Positions 17,059 to 27,001 are shown, counted from the stretch's first letter. The stretch: 64,000 nt of DNA from Flavobacteriales bacterium (GCA_020635535.1 JACJZP010000001.1:62001-126000); one strand, 5' to 3'. Numbers and translations: made by a program. Notes: generated by a model from the letters alone, not told the origin.

Positions 17059-17387
17059 AACAGCGCGAAATCTGGCAGGCAGATTTGAACCCAGCAAAAG
17101 GAAGTGAACAAGCTGGTTTTAGACCAGTGGTGATCATTAGCGGGGATCTTTTGAACCAATACCTGAATGTGGTGATTGTTTGCCCGCTTACCACCAAGGT
17201 CAAAAACTATAAAGGGCACGTGGTGCTTCAACCAAATACAGAAAACGGACTAAGTTCCCCATCGGAAATCTTGAACTTCCATGTCCGCTCGGTTTCCAAG
17301 GACCGATTGGTAAAAAAGCTGGGTGCGATAACACAGAAAGAACTTGAGTTGACCAAGAAAGGACTGAACGAGATTCTCACATTTTGA
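17055..17387 (+). CDS. MazF/PemK-family endoribonuclease toxin
   Basis: 110 residues of the MazF fold: REIWQADLNPAKGSEQAGFRPVVII at the start carries the conserved GSEQxGxRPV loop with the catalytic Arg, and ICPLTT is the conserved core strand. MazF toxins cut mRNA at short sequences. The cleavage sequence cannot be predicted here. Follows its antitoxin with a 4-nt overlap. Confidence 0.88.
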   Translation: MKQREIWQADLNPAKGSEQAGFRPVVIISGDLLNQYLNVVIVCPLTTKVKNYKGHVVLQPNTENGLSSPSEILNFHVRSVSKDRLVKKLGAITQKELELTKKGLNEILTF

Positions 17388-17449
17388 CAATCGCACTGGT
17401 TGTATCTGTACTTAACCCAACTTTAACTTCCGTGCTGAATCAATAGTTG

Positions 17450-17457
17450 TAAATTCG
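17450..17457 (+). promoter_or_regulatory. Candidate -7 box for the PorV-like/HHH gene pair
   Basis: TAAATTCG followed by GC, 17 nt before the ATG. Confidence 0.4.
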
Positions 17458-17474
17458 GCAAGATCAAGTAGCCG

Positions 17475-18305
17475 ATGAAACGAATTCTACTTCTGGTCTT
17501 CATGGCAGGTTCGTTTGCTGGTTTTTCGCAGACCAGCGACTTCCCAATTGGTGCTCGTTCTGCAGGAATGGCCAATGCCAGTGTTTGCCTCACTGATCTG
17601 TGGGCCATTCATCATAATCAGGCTGCAATGGTGGGTTTGGAGCAAGCGGGGGTTGCCGCTTACTACGAAAACCGGTTCCTCATTTCCAACCTGAATCTGC
17701 AAGGAGCAACAGCCGTTCTTCCAACACCTAAAGCTGGGGTTTTCGGCATCAGCTACGCCCGATTCGGAAATAAATTCTACAACCAGAGTCGCTACGGTTT
17801 TGCCTACGGTAAGCGTCTGTGGAAATTCCTTTCTGTCGGGTTGCAGCTGAGTTACTTGAACACAACACTTGCCGAAGGTTATGGAACCCGTCACAACTTT
17901 ATTGCAGAGATCGGCCTCTTGTCTCAGGTCACACCCAAACTCAGAATCGGATTTCACGCCTTTAACCTTACCAGAACACGGTTGGCGGAAGCGTATGACG
18001 AACGCGTTCCAATGAATTTCCGTTTGGGAGCTCAATATGATTTCTCTAAGAAGGTGAAAGTGGCCGTTGAAGGTGAAAAAGACCTCGAATTGCCACCCGT
18101 TTTCAAAATGGGTGTAGAGTATTTCCCAGCTGATGTTTTTGCCATTCGCGTTGGCGTTGGAACTGCGCCATTTCATGCTGATTTCGGTGTTGGATTACGA
18201 TTGAAATTCCTGCATTTCGATATTGCGGGTTCGGTTCATCCAGTGCTCGGATTCTCTCCCAAAGCATCGCTTTCATATCGGTTTAACGTCTTCAAGAAAA
18301 AGTGA
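17475..18305 (+). CDS. PorV/UPF0164-like outer-membrane beta-barrel protein
   Basis: 276 residues with a signal peptide ending at GFSQ and the family opening IGARSAGMANASVCLTD, then NQAAMVGL. Alternating beta strands run to the end and the last residues LSYRFNVF fit a barrel C-terminus. PorV/PorQ-type proteins include T9SS shuttle components, but this shorter one cannot be assigned to that role. The stop overlaps the next gene as GTGA, so the two products are likely partners. Confidence 0.72.
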   Translation: MKRILLLVFMAGSFAGFSQTSDFPIGARSAGMANASVCLTDLWAIHHNQAAMVGLEQAGVAAYYENRFLISNLNLQGATAVLPTPKAGVFGISYARFGNKFYNQSRYGFAYGKRLWKFLSVGLQLSYLNTTLAEGYGTRHNFIAEIGLLSQVTPKLRIGFHAFNLTRTRLAEAYDERVPMNFRLGAQYDFSKKVKVAVEGEKDLELPPVFKMGVEYFPADVFAIRVGVGTAPFHADFGVGLRLKFLHFDIAGSVHPVLGFSPKASLSYRFNVFKKK

Positions 18306-20410
18306 ACAAGTGGCTTAAATACGGCCTATGTTCTCTGCTCCTTTTCGGGAGCTTTTTTGCCTTTGGACAAGATGCTGAAGCGGACCAAGAGCAGCTTATC
18401 CAACGCAGAATTGAAACCATTGCGGAGCAGTTGGGCGAAGGTGATGAGAACATCGATTACAACACGCTACTCGATGAACTCCTGATCTTCTCTGAAAACC
18501 CAATCAACCTTAATACGGCAACATTTGCCGAGTTGGAGGCATTACCAATGCTGGACGACATTGCCGCAAACAATCTTTTGCGACACATTGAGCAGAACGG
18601 CAAACTGCTCAACATCTACGAATTGCAGGCTATTGATGGTTTTACCATCGCACTGATCCGGCAGCTTGAGCCATTCATTCGTGTTTCGGATGACCCAGAT
18701 GCTGTGAGTTTCTCATTCAAGGAAATGTTGAAAGAAGGGCAGCATGAGTTAGTGTTGCGTTACCAGCAGGTTCTGAACGAGCAGGAGGGTTATTCATTCA
18801 TTGAAGACAGTGTTCTGGCCGAAAATCCGAATCGGAGATACCTGGGTTCGCCACAGAAATATTGGGCACGTTACAGGTTTCGGTACTCCAACAAAGTAAG
18901 TTGGGGATTGACGATGGAGAAAGACGCGGGCGAGGAATTCTTCAAAGGATCGATGAAACAGGGTTTCGACTTCTACAGCGGACACATTTTCGTCTCGAAC
19001 ATGGGCGTAGTGAAATCGGCTGCGTTGGGAGATTTCCAAGCACAATTCGGACAAGGATTGGTGTTTTGGAGTGGATTGGCTTTTGGAAAGTCATCCGATG
19101 GCGTGAGCATCAAACGTAGCGCGCAGGGGTTGCGGCCTTATACTTCGGTAGACGAGAACCGTTTTCTGCGTGGTGGTGGCGCCACACTCAAATTCAAAAA
19201 CTTTGAGGTGACGGCATTCGGTTCCTACAAACTGCTTGATGGAAACGTTTCTTCCACAACCGATACGCTGACTGAACAGGAAGAATCGGTGAGCTCCATT
19301 TTCAGTAGCGGCTTTCACCGAACACCCGGAGAATTGCAAGACCGTCAATCGCTTACCGAAGCCGTTTACGGTGGAAATGTGAGCTACAAAGGCCGAAAAC
19401 TCTCGGTAGGAATTACTGCAGTTGGTTATCAATTCTCAAAGCCCATTCAGCGAAGCGATGACCTTTACAACATCCACGAATTCTCTGGCAAACAGAACAG
19501 CAACTACGGCCTCGATTATAGTTACATCTTCCGCAACTTCCACTTTTTCGGGGAGTTTGCGCTGAGCCAGAATCTGGGTTTTGCCACAACGCATGGACTT
19601 TTCATGACGGTTGACCCACGCCTTACGTTAACCGTTATGGTACGACATCTCCAACCGAAATACCAAGCCCTTTATGCCAATGCGGTTACGGAGAATTCTC
19701 GGATGAACAATGAAACGGGCTACTACCTTGGTTTCAGCGCCAATCCATTCAAGAGTTGGTATGTTCGAGGATTCTTCGATATTTTCAAATTCCCATGGCT
19801 TCGTTATCAGGTCAATGGACCATCATTCGGGTATGAAGCCATCGGACAGCTGATCTACAAGCCGTCAAAAACGTTTGAGGTCTACTTCCGTTTTCGCCAG
19901 AAAAACAAGCAGCTCAATGAATCTTCTGCGTACAGCGAAGAACCCATTCGTGGAATTGAAAATGAACGCAGAACCTACTACAGGCTGAACCTTCAGTATA
20001 GTCTGACCAAAGAGATCAAGCTTCGTAGCCGGGTGGAATATTCCCGTTACAGGCGTGGCGACCGAGATGTGGAGCAAGGCTACATGATGTATCAGGATGT
20101 GATCTACAGTCCGAAGAGTTTCCCGCTCTCATTCAGTGCACGATTGGCTTACTTCGATACCGAGAGTTACAATGCACGGATCTACGTTTACGAGAATGAT
20201 GTGCTGTACGCGTATTCATTCCCTGCATACTACTATCGAGGCGTAAAAACCTATCTAACGCTGCGCTACCGCATTTACAAAGGAATTGACGCGTGGTTCC
20301 GAATTGGAAACATATTCTACAGCAATCGCGATCATGTTGGTTCTGGCTTGGAACAGACCCCGAAAAACAACCGCACAGACATCAAAGTTCAGCTCAGATT
20401 CAAGTTCTGA
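18302..20410 (+). CDS. Exported helix-hairpin-helix protein with beta-rich outer-membrane-type domain
   Basis: 702 residues, GTG start overlapping the upstream stop. Signal peptide ends at FAFGQ. Residues ~60-125 contain a ComEA-like helix-hairpin-helix: NPINLNTATFAELEALPML and a second YELQAIDGF unit. From ~150 to the end the sequence is rich in aromatic, alternating strands (RYRFRYSNKVSWGL, LRYRIYKGIDAWFRIG) and ends VQLRFKF, a terminal aromatic as in outer-membrane barrels. HHH domains normally bind DNA; the pairing with a barrel hints at DNA handling at the surface, but the role is unknown. Confidence 0.75.
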   Translation: MNKWLKYGLCSLLLFGSFFAFGQDAEADQEQLIQRRIETIAEQLGEGDENIDYNTLLDELLIFSENPINLNTATFAELEALPMLDDIAANNLLRHIEQNGKLLNIYELQAIDGFTIALIRQLEPFIRVSDDPDAVSFSFKEMLKEGQHELVLRYQQVLNEQEGYSFIEDSVLAENPNRRYLGSPQKYWARYRFRYSNKVSWGLTMEKDAGEEFFKGSMKQGFDFYSGHIFVSNMGVVKSAALGDFQAQFGQGLVFWSGLAFGKSSDGVSIKRSAQGLRPYTSVDENRFLRGGGATLKFKNFEVTAFGSYKLLDGNVSSTTDTLTEQEESVSSIFSSGFHRTPGELQDRQSLTEAVYGGNVSYKGRKLSVGITAVGYQFSKPIQRSDDLYNIHEFSGKQNSNYGLDYSYIFRNFHFFGEFALSQNLGFATTHGLFMTVDPRLTLTVMVRHLQPKYQALYANAVTENSRMNNETGYYLGFSANPFKSWYVRGFFDIFKFPWLRYQVNGPSFGYEAIGQLIYKPSKTFEVYFRFRQKNKQLNESSAYSEEPIRGIENERRTYYRLNLQYSLTKEIKLRSRVEYSRYRRGDRDVEQGYMMYQDVIYSPKSFPLSFSARLAYFDTESYNARIYVYENDVLYAYSFPAYYYRGVKTYLTLRYRIYKGIDAWFRIGNIFYSNRDHVGSGLEQTPKNNRTDIKVQLRFKF

Positions 20411-20451
20411 TAACCTGTCGATTGTCATTCTGATTCAGTAACCGCACCGCC

Positions 20452-20459
20452 TATATTTA
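20452..20459 (+). promoter_or_regulatory. Candidate -7 box for proline dehydrogenase
   Basis: TATATTTA followed by CCGC, 21 nt before the ATG. Confidence 0.35.
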
Positions 20460-20480
20460 CCGCAATTTTCAAGGCCATTG

Positions 20481-21647
20481 ATGGTATCATTTGATAATAC
20501 GGAAACTGCCTTTGCAGATAGGACCGACAGCGAGTTGAACCGCGCTCATCTGTTGTTCAAACTGGTTGGAAATCCAACATTGGTGAAAGTGGGTAAAGCA
20601 GCCTTGAATCTGGCATTGGCCTTGAAACTCCCGGTTCGGGGAATCATCCGTTCCACCGTGTTCAATCATTTCTGTGGAGGTGAGCACATCACCGACTGCG
20701 AATCGACCATTGAGCGATTGCATGCTTCGGGCATCTACACACTCTTGGATTATTCGGCCGAAGGCAAGGAAACCACTGCCGATTTTGAGTATGCGGCAAC
20801 TGAAACGATTGCTACGGTCAGGATGGCTCATCAAGACCCACGAGTTCCATTTTCAGTGTTTAAACCAACAGGTATCATCCCTTATCGCTTGTTGGCCAAG
20901 AAGAACGCCAAGGCTAAGTTCAATCAGGAAGAAGAACTGGAGTGGAAATTGGCAATGGAGCGTGTCAAACTCATTTGCGAAGCGGGCAAGGAGAACAACG
21001 TTCCGATTTTCATTGATGCGGAGGAAACTTGGTTTCAAGATGCCATTGATGAAATGGTTGAGGGCTTGATGGAAACCTACAACCGAGAAAAGGCAATGGT
21101 CTACAACACCATTCAATTGTACCGTAAAGACCGTTTGCAATATTTGAAAGACAGCTTCGCGAAAGCAGAGAAAAACGGCTATAAGTTGGGTGTGAAATTG
21201 GTTCGGGGTGCTTATATGGAAAAGGAGCGAGAACGAGCCAAAGAGCAAGGTTATCCATCGCCAATACATGCAACCAAAGCAGACACTGACCGCGATTATG
21301 ACCTGGCCTTGAAATTCTGCATTGAGAACCATCCGAACATTGAGGTATTGGCAGGAACGCACAATGAAAAAAGCTCTAAATACTTGGCAGAGTTGATGGT
21401 GGAAAAAGGGTTGAAAGGCCATGATGCTCACATCTTTTTCTCTCAGCTCTATGGCATGAGCGACAATATCAGTTTCAACTTGGCGGCCAATGGGTACAAC
21501 GTGGTCAAGTACGTTCCGTACGGACCAGTTTTGGAGGTTATGCCATACCTCATCAGGAGGGCTGAAGAGAACACCTCCATTGCAGGCCAAACAGGTCGGG
21601 AATTGTCGCTCATCATCAAAGAAAAGGCGCGCAGACGGGCTTCGTAA
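20481..21647 (+). CDS. Proline dehydrogenase
   Basis: FAD enzyme oxidising proline to pyrroline-5-carboxylate, feeding electrons to the quinone pool. The barrel motifs VKLVRGAYMEKER and the C-terminal RRAEENTSIAGQ (flavin- and proline-binding Arg residues) are clear; LLDYSAEGKE and IFIDAEETWFQ lie in between. 388 residues, monofunctional, without the P5C dehydrogenase domain of PutA; no P5C dehydrogenase gene is adjacent. ATG at 20481 preferred over the TTG one codon earlier. Confidence 0.93.
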   Translation: MVSFDNTETAFADRTDSELNRAHLLFKLVGNPTLVKVGKAALNLALALKLPVRGIIRSTVFNHFCGGEHITDCESTIERLHASGIYTLLDYSAEGKETTADFEYAATETIATVRMAHQDPRVPFSVFKPTGIIPYRLLAKKNAKAKFNQEEELEWKLAMERVKLICEAGKENNVPIFIDAEETWFQDAIDEMVEGLMETYNREKAMVYNTIQLYRKDRLQYLKDSFAKAEKNGYKLGVKLVRGAYMEKERERAKEQGYPSPIHATKADTDRDYDLALKFCIENHPNIEVLAGTHNEKSSKYLAELMVEKGLKGHDAHIFFSQLYGMSDNISFNLAANGYNVVKYVPYGPVLEVMPYLIRRAEENTSIAGQTGRELSLIIKEKARRRAS

Positions 21648-21712
21648 GCCCTATTCCCCAGTTGGTCGAAAACCTGAACTTTTAAGCACGTTTTGCGTAA
21701 AATTCACGTTAA

Positions 21713-24403
21713 GTGAATGTGAAGTTGGCCATGGGCAGCAAATCAATGTCAAACAAATTCGAATCGTTGGCGCCAAGCCCCGAAATGATGTCACTATTGG
21801 AACATTCCAATAGAAGCATCATCATTCTGGATGCTGATTTCCGAATTCTGTGGTTCAACAGCAAGGCTTCACGAGAGATGTACGGTTACTTCAATGAAGA
21901 ACTGAAATCCGGTAGCTCCTATTGGGATTACGTTGAACGCGATAGCAACAAGCGGTTCATTCGGAACTTTCAATCCAGCCTTAAGGGCAGAACCATTAGC
22001 ATTGAGCAGCGGATCAACAAACCCGCCAACTCCGATGGCGATCTGTGGATCGATGGGCGCTTCAGTCCATTGACCGGTAAGAACCAGAAGATCATCGGGG
22101 TAATTTACTCCTACGAGAACATATCAGACCGAAAGCGTGCTGAGCAAGAGCTTGAAGAACAGGCAAATGTTATGCAGGCGGTTGACCATAACAGTTCTCA
22201 AGGCTTCATTCTCATAGACAATGAGGACCGCATTATAAGTTGCAACCTGCTTGCACCTGCGTTGCTTGCCACAAATACTGAAGGTGACAACTTCGGAAAG
22301 AATATCATTGAATGTTTGCACCCTTACTGGAAAGAGGAGTTCAAAGGAGGATTGAAAGTTGCACGGGCAGGTGGAACGGTTTCCATCGAATTTGACAAAC
22401 CCGCTCCTGAGAACAGAACAATTGAGATCCGGTTTACCCCTGTAAAAGACCGATTGGGAAAACAGCAGATGGTTTCCATTTGGTCATTCGACATTACGGA
22501 TAAAGTTGAAGCTGAGCGGAAGCTGAGAAAGTCGGAAGAGAACCTGAAATCGGTTTTCAATTCCAGTTCTCAAGCCTTCTATTTGCTCGATAGAAAGTTG
22601 AATGTGCTGGCGTTCAATCAAGCTTCTGCCGATCTGGTAAAGGAGCAATTCGGCCGGCAGTTGAAAGAGGGCATGAATGTGCTTGATATTACCTCCAAAG
22701 AAAATCTGGTCCAGTTCAGGGTTGAAACCGAGCGGGCATTTTCAGGTCGCAAAGTGCACGTTGAAAAGCGATTCAACTTCGGTGGTAATGAATATTGGTT
22801 CGACCGGCACATTAACCCCGTTTACAACGGCAAAGGTGAAATTGACCGCGTGGCCATGTGGTCAATAGATATCACCGAGCGTAAACTGGCCGAAAAGGCA
22901 TTAAAGGAAAACGAGTCGAAATTCCGAAAGCTGGCCTCGTTGCTACCCGTTGGCATCTATCAGGTTGATTCAAATGGCAACAGTACGTACATCAATGAGA
23001 GTCTACAGCTTATACTCGGATCGAGCATGATATCCATTCTCAATGGTTCATGGGTGGAAAATATCCATCCTGCAGACCGTAAGAAGGTTGAAGGCGTTTG
23101 GAAAAGAGTTGCCAACGAAAAAGTTGCATTCTCGGTGGAGTATCGTTACCGAAGAAAACCAGATGTTGAGGTGTTTCTCATTGAACAGGGGCAACCATTG
23201 TTCAATCATGTGGGAGAATACCGTGGTTACTTGGGAACTGTTATAGACATTACCGAGCAGAAACGAACTCAGCAATTGCTACAGGAAAAACAGGTTGCTG
23301 AAAACTCGTTGAAATTCCGATCCGACTTTTTGGCAAGCATGAGCCATGAGATCCGTACCCCGTTGAACGGTATAATGGGCTTGAGCGAGATCTTACTGGA
23401 CACAAAACTCTCTGACGAACAGCGTTCTAAGGTTTACAACATTCTTGATGCTAGTAAGGATCTGAGGTCAATTGTTAATGACGTTCTGAATCTTTCAGAA
23501 CTCGAGGCTGGTAAAGTGATTCTGCAGAAAGAAACCTTTAGCGTTGCAGACCTAATTGAAACAATTGCGGAACGGTACGAACCTGAGGCCAAAGGCAAAT
23601 CCTTGGAGTTGAATTTCAACTCTCAGACCGAGGACATTCGACTTAATACAGACAGAAGAAGAGTAACTCAGGTGCTGTCAAATCTTGTTAGAAATGCTAT
23701 CAAGTTCACCAACGCTGGAAATGTAACCGTGTCGGTGGAAAAACAGACTGAGGGTAAGTTGATGGTCAAGGTCTCAGACACAGGTCCAGGAATACCTAAA
23801 AAAGATCTGAAAAAGCTTTTTCAAGATTTCTCTCAACTACAGCATACCACGGCCCAAAATCTGGAAGGAACAGGTCTTGGTCTGTCAATATGTAAGAAGT
23901 TGATCTCTCTTATTGGAGGCGACATAGGTGTTGAAAGTGCAGTTGGCAAAGGCAGCACATTCTGGTTTACAATTCCTATTTCTGGAGTTGAGTTGAAAAC
24001 TACCACCACCAAGAAAACCACAACGCCCAGAAAAAACATTGATGGAACAAAGGTGCTTTTGGTTGAGGATAATCTGATCAATCAACAAGCCTTTAAGGTA
24101 ATGCTTCAGAAAATGGGTTGCACCGTTGATGTGCTTTCCAACGGAAAACAGGCGGTGGAGAATTTCGATAAGAGTAAATACGACATCGTATTCATGGACA
24201 TCCAAATGCCTGAAATGGATGGACTGCAGGCAACTTCCGAAATCAAGAAACGGTACGATGATGTTCCACCGGTAATTGGGCTAAGTGGAAATATCTTACA
24301 GCGAGATAAAGACGGTAATCTGGAGTCTGATATGGACGACCTTCTACTCAAACCCGTTGTTGCAAACGACATTGAGCGCATGATAAAAAAGTGGGTAGCC
24401 TAA
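21713..24403 (+). CDS. Hybrid sensor histidine kinase with four PAS domains and a receiver
   Basis: Up to 896 residues; start could be GTG 21713, ATG 21731 or ATG 21746. Domains in order: four PAS modules (about 25-140, 150-265, 275-395, 405-520), the first three ending in the linker I(S/T)(D/E)RK or DITDK, a HisKA helix with SMSHEIRTPLNG, HATPase with N box NLVRNAIKF and G boxes DTGPGIP and GTGLGLSICKK, then a C-terminal receiver with FMDIQMPEMDG and the conserved Lys in LLLKPV. No transmembrane segment is evident, so it senses a cytosolic signal. No response regulator gene is adjacent. Its stop overlaps that of hemN on the other strand. Confidence 0.92.
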   Translation: MNVKLAMGSKSMSNKFESLAPSPEMMSLLEHSNRSIIILDADFRILWFNSKASREMYGYFNEELKSGSSYWDYVERDSNKRFIRNFQSSLKGRTISIEQRINKPANSDGDLWIDGRFSPLTGKNQKIIGVIYSYENISDRKRAEQELEEQANVMQAVDHNSSQGFILIDNEDRIISCNLLAPALLATNTEGDNFGKNIIECLHPYWKEEFKGGLKVARAGGTVSIEFDKPAPENRTIEIRFTPVKDRLGKQQMVSIWSFDITDKVEAERKLRKSEENLKSVFNSSSQAFYLLDRKLNVLAFNQASADLVKEQFGRQLKEGMNVLDITSKENLVQFRVETERAFSGRKVHVEKRFNFGGNEYWFDRHINPVYNGKGEIDRVAMWSIDITERKLAEKALKENESKFRKLASLLPVGIYQVDSNGNSTYINESLQLILGSSMISILNGSWVENIHPADRKKVEGVWKRVANEKVAFSVEYRYRRKPDVEVFLIEQGQPLFNHVGEYRGYLGTVIDITEQKRTQQLLQEKQVAENSLKFRSDFLASMSHEIRTPLNGIMGLSEILLDTKLSDEQRSKVYNILDASKDLRSIVNDVLNLSELEAGKVILQKETFSVADLIETIAERYEPEAKGKSLELNFNSQTEDIRLNTDRRRVTQVLSNLVRNAIKFTNAGNVTVSVEKQTEGKLMVKVSDTGPGIPKKDLKKLFQDFSQLQHTTAQNLEGTGLGLSICKKLISLIGGDIGVESAVGKGSTFWFTIPISGVELKTTTTKKTTTPRKNIDGTKVLLVEDNLINQQAFKVMLQKMGCTVDVLSNGKQAVENFDKSKYDIVFMDIQMPEMDGLQATSEIKKRYDDVPPVIGLSGNILQRDKDGNLESDMDDLLLKPVVANDIERMIKKWVA

Positions 24404-25755
24404 ACACTCTTGCTGAACATCTGCTCTGGAGAAGTTCCGTTCCAAACGAAATCATCCAAAGCCATGGCAATGGTGCGGATGAAGGCGCGACCCTGAGGTT
24501 TTACTTCTATTCCATCTTCAGTTACCGTGAGTAGGTCATCAGCCAAATGTTCCGAAAGCCGACCGACCACGATCTCACGCTCCTTTCGGTCTTTCAGCAT
24601 ATCGAGTTCGCAATGGAAACCGCACATCAGATCTAGAATTGCCCTGCGGATAACGAGGTCGCGTTCTGTGTGTAAGTGTCCTTTAACCAATGGAATTTCA
24701 CCCGCTTCCACTCTTTCCAAGTATGCTTCTACAGCAATCGGATTCTGCGCCAACGAACTCCAAGCATCGCCAATGGATGAAACTCCCAAACCGATCAATG
24801 TGTTATTGTGGTTGGTTGTATAGCCCATGAAATTGCGGTGAATCGTTCCTTTCTGCGAAGCAATGGCCAAGCCATCATCTGGCTTCGCGAAATGATCCAT
24901 GCCAACTTCCACGTACCCACTGGCCAACAGCTTTTCGCGGCCAGCATCGTACAAGGCAATCTTCTCCAATTCTTTTGGAAGATCGTTCTCGTCATAACCA
25001 CGCTGCGAAGGGCTTTTCCATGGAACATGCGCATAACTGTAAAACGCAATACGGTCGGGGTTGAGTACCGAAACCTTATCGAAGGTGTCCATCATCCCTT
25101 TCAGCGTCTGCTTCGGAAGACCGTAGATCAGATCGTAATTCACCGATTTGTAGCCCAACCTCCGCGCATCTTCCGTAACCTGACGAACCTGTGCGAATGT
25201 CTGCACGCGGTTGATGGTCTGCTGAACAACCGGGTCAAAATCCTGAATACCGAGACTGATTCGTGTGAATCCGCGCTTGCGCAACTCGCGCAAATGTTCT
25301 TCGGTTGTATTGTGCGGATGCGCCTCAAAACTGAACTCAGACTTTTCAGTCGTTTCTGCCAGTTCCAAAATGCCATCCATCATCATTCCCAAATTGGTAG
25401 CTGAGAAAAAGGTTGGCGTTCCGCCACCCAAATGCACTTCGGCCAAGCGCGGTTTTTCACCAAGCAGATCAACATACATGCGCCACTCTTTAAGCACCGC
25501 ATTGATGTATGGAGTCTCCACCGAATGATTGACCGTAATCCGCTTGTTGCAGCCGCAATACGTGCACAGACTTTCGCAATACGGCAAATGGATGTAGAGC
25601 GAAAGCCCCTCTTCCCTATCCTTCGCGTAACTGGCTTTCAGCCGCTTCAGGTGTTCTTCCTTATTGAATTCCGAGGTGTTCCAATGCGGTACCGTTGGGT
25701 AGCTCGTGTACCTCGGACTCGGGATGTTGTACTTTCTAATAAGATCCGTGTTCAT
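24400..25755 (-). CDS. hemN: Oxygen-independent coproporphyrinogen III oxidase (radical SAM)
   Basis: Decarboxylates coproporphyrinogen III to protoporphyrinogen IX in haem synthesis without oxygen. The radical-SAM cluster motif is YCESLCTYCGC (CxxxCxxC plus an extra Cys typical of HemN), preceded by YIHLPY; HLGGGTPTF and GIQDFDP follow. 451 residues from the ATG at 25755, which overlaps the safE stop as ATGA; an alternative ATG lies four codons upstream. Location at the end of the cbb3 oxidase unit fits haem supply under low oxygen. Confidence 0.93.
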   Translation of the reverse strand: MNTDLIRKYNIPSPRYTSYPTVPHWNTSEFNKEEHLKRLKASYAKDREEGLSLYIHLPYCESLCTYCGCNKRITVNHSVETPYINAVLKEWRMYVDLLGEKPRLAEVHLGGGTPTFFSATNLGMMMDGILELAETTEKSEFSFEAHPHNTTEEHLRELRKRGFTRISLGIQDFDPVVQQTINRVQTFAQVRQVTEDARRLGYKSVNYDLIYGLPKQTLKGMMDTFDKVSVLNPDRIAFYSYAHVPWKSPSQRGYDENDLPKELEKIALYDAGREKLLASGYVEVGMDHFAKPDDGLAIASQKGTIHRNFMGYTTNHNNTLIGLGVSSIGDAWSSLAQNPIAVEAYLERVEAGEIPLVKGHLHTERDLVIRRAILDLMCGFHCELDMLKDRKEREIVVGRLSEHLADDLLTVTEDGIEVKPQGRAFIRTIAMALDDFVWNGTSPEQMFSKSV

Positions 25756-26459
25756 GGTGCGTGGCATTCAGTGGTTTGACCCGCTGGGGTCATTTCCATC
25801 TTAGGGCTCACGTAGGGTATTCCCAGATTCATTCCTCGCAGTATGAAAAGTGCTCCCATGATGGCAAACATTACTGGAAGCAATTTTCGGACTTTCGCGC
25901 GCCACTGAACCGAGATGAGGTCACCCGCAAGAATGACTGTTATCATCATTGGCACGGTTCCAAGCCCGAAAGCGGCCATAAAAGCAGCACTTTGAAGTGG
26001 GTCGCTCATGGCCAAAGCACCTGCCAAACCAACATAAACCAATCCGCAGGGAAGCAATCCGTTTACCAAACCAAGAACCAACGGTCCGACTGGACTTTTA
26101 CTCTTGAAAACGCCTTGAAATGTTCCTTTCAGTTTTAGGAACGGCTGCGCGAATTTGGAAGTGGGATCAACCTTTTTGGTGATGCTTTTTGGAAGAATAA
26201 GGAAGGCCAGAATCAGCACACCAACCGCAATGGAAAGACCTTGCTGGAAGTTTCCAAAAGAAAGCTGTTTACCAAGAAAACCGACAATGAGACCAAGTAA
26301 TGCGTAAGTGGCTACGCGACCGAAATTGTAGGCTAAACCTCGAATGATTCCTGCCCAACCATGTTTACCGCCCATCGGCACCGAAAGCGCAATTGGACCA
26401 CACATGCCTATGCAGTGGAAACTGCCCAAGGCTCCGATGGCAAACGCGGTGAGAAACAT
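25752..26459 (-). CDS. SafE/TauE-type membrane protein of the cbb3 locus
   Basis: 235 residues, about six membrane helices, beginning FAIGALGSFHCIGMCGPIAL; the CxGMCG motif and the later LLPCGLVYVGLAGAL repeat are characteristic of the cytochrome c biogenesis/DsbD-like SafE group. Relatives encoded with ccoGHIS are thought to help copper or redox supply for oxidase assembly. Coupled to ccoH upstream and hemN downstream through ATGA overlaps. Confidence 0.8.
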   Translation of the reverse strand: MFLTAFAIGALGSFHCIGMCGPIALSVPMGGKHGWAGIIRGLAYNFGRVATYALLGLIVGFLGKQLSFGNFQQGLSIAVGVLILAFLILPKSITKKVDPTSKFAQPFLKLKGTFQGVFKSKSPVGPLVLGLVNGLLPCGLVYVGLAGALAMSDPLQSAAFMAAFGLGTVPMMITVILAGDLISVQWRAKVRKLLPVMFAIMGALFILRGMNLGIPYVSPKMEMTPAGQTTECHAP

Positions 26460-26881
26460 CAGTTCACGAACAGGTCATCCTCCTGGAAATAGGTTTTGCC
26501 GTTGGCTTTCCACTCCACTTTCACCAAGTATTTCCCAGCAATGAGTTGGCTGGATGGAACTGCAAGAACTGATTCAACGGCAGCTTGTTCAAGCAATACA
26601 TCTTTCGTGTCATCAGACGGACGGAAGAAGTGCACTTTCACCTCTTCGGCCTTTTCAGAAAACGACAATTGGTAACCGTCATTTCCTTTGGTGATGGTCA
26701 CTTTCTGACCATCAGAATTGGCGTTGGTCATTTGGTCAATGCGCTCCTGATAGGCAATTTCCTGCTCGTAATAATCATCTGCCACAAGGTCGAAATCCTC
26801 CTGAAAAGCCATGTAAACCATGAACAGCATCAAGGCCACGAACGACCCATAGAAAAGCGCAATACGTGTTCCCCAACCCAT
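26459..26881 (-). CDS. ccoH: FixH/CcoH cbb3 oxidase assembly protein
   Basis: 140 residues with one N-terminal membrane helix (RIALFYGSFVALMLFMVYM) and a periplasmic beta domain beginning EDFDLVADDYYEQEIAYQ, the conserved opening of FixH. Assists cbb3 oxidase assembly with CcoG and CcoI. The open frame runs 30 codons further upstream, but those codons are the translation of a palindromic repeat (26901-27001), so the ATG at 26881 is the start. Overlaps safE by ATGA. Confidence 0.85.
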   Translation of the reverse strand: MGWGTRIALFYGSFVALMLFMVYMAFQEDFDLVADDYYEQEIAYQERIDQMTNANSDGQKVTITKGNDGYQLSFSEKAEEVKVHFFRPSDDTKDVLLEQAAVESVLAVPSSQLIAGKYLVKVEWKANGKTYFQEDDLFVN

Positions 26882-26900
26882 TTTAATTTGTTTTTTGAAT

Positions 26901-27001
26901 CCCCCGTCTCGATTTGCTTCGCCATCGAGCCACCCCCTTAAAAGGGGGAATGAGCCCCATCCTCCTTTCAAAGGAGGTGCCGAGGTACGAGGCGGAGGAT
27001 T
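26901..27001 (-). repeat. Bipartite palindromic repeat, copy between ccoG and ccoH
   Basis: Two hairpin halves: CCCCCTTAAAAGGGGG, and CCTCCTTTCAAAGGAGG followed by a G-rich end. Same layout as 28517-28628 and 35398-35508. It extends the ccoH frame artificially. Confidence 0.75.

Noticed and set aside
26882..26971. N-terminal extension of CcoH (30 residues)
   Set aside because: It is the translation of the palindromic repeat; the normal FixH start follows at 26881.
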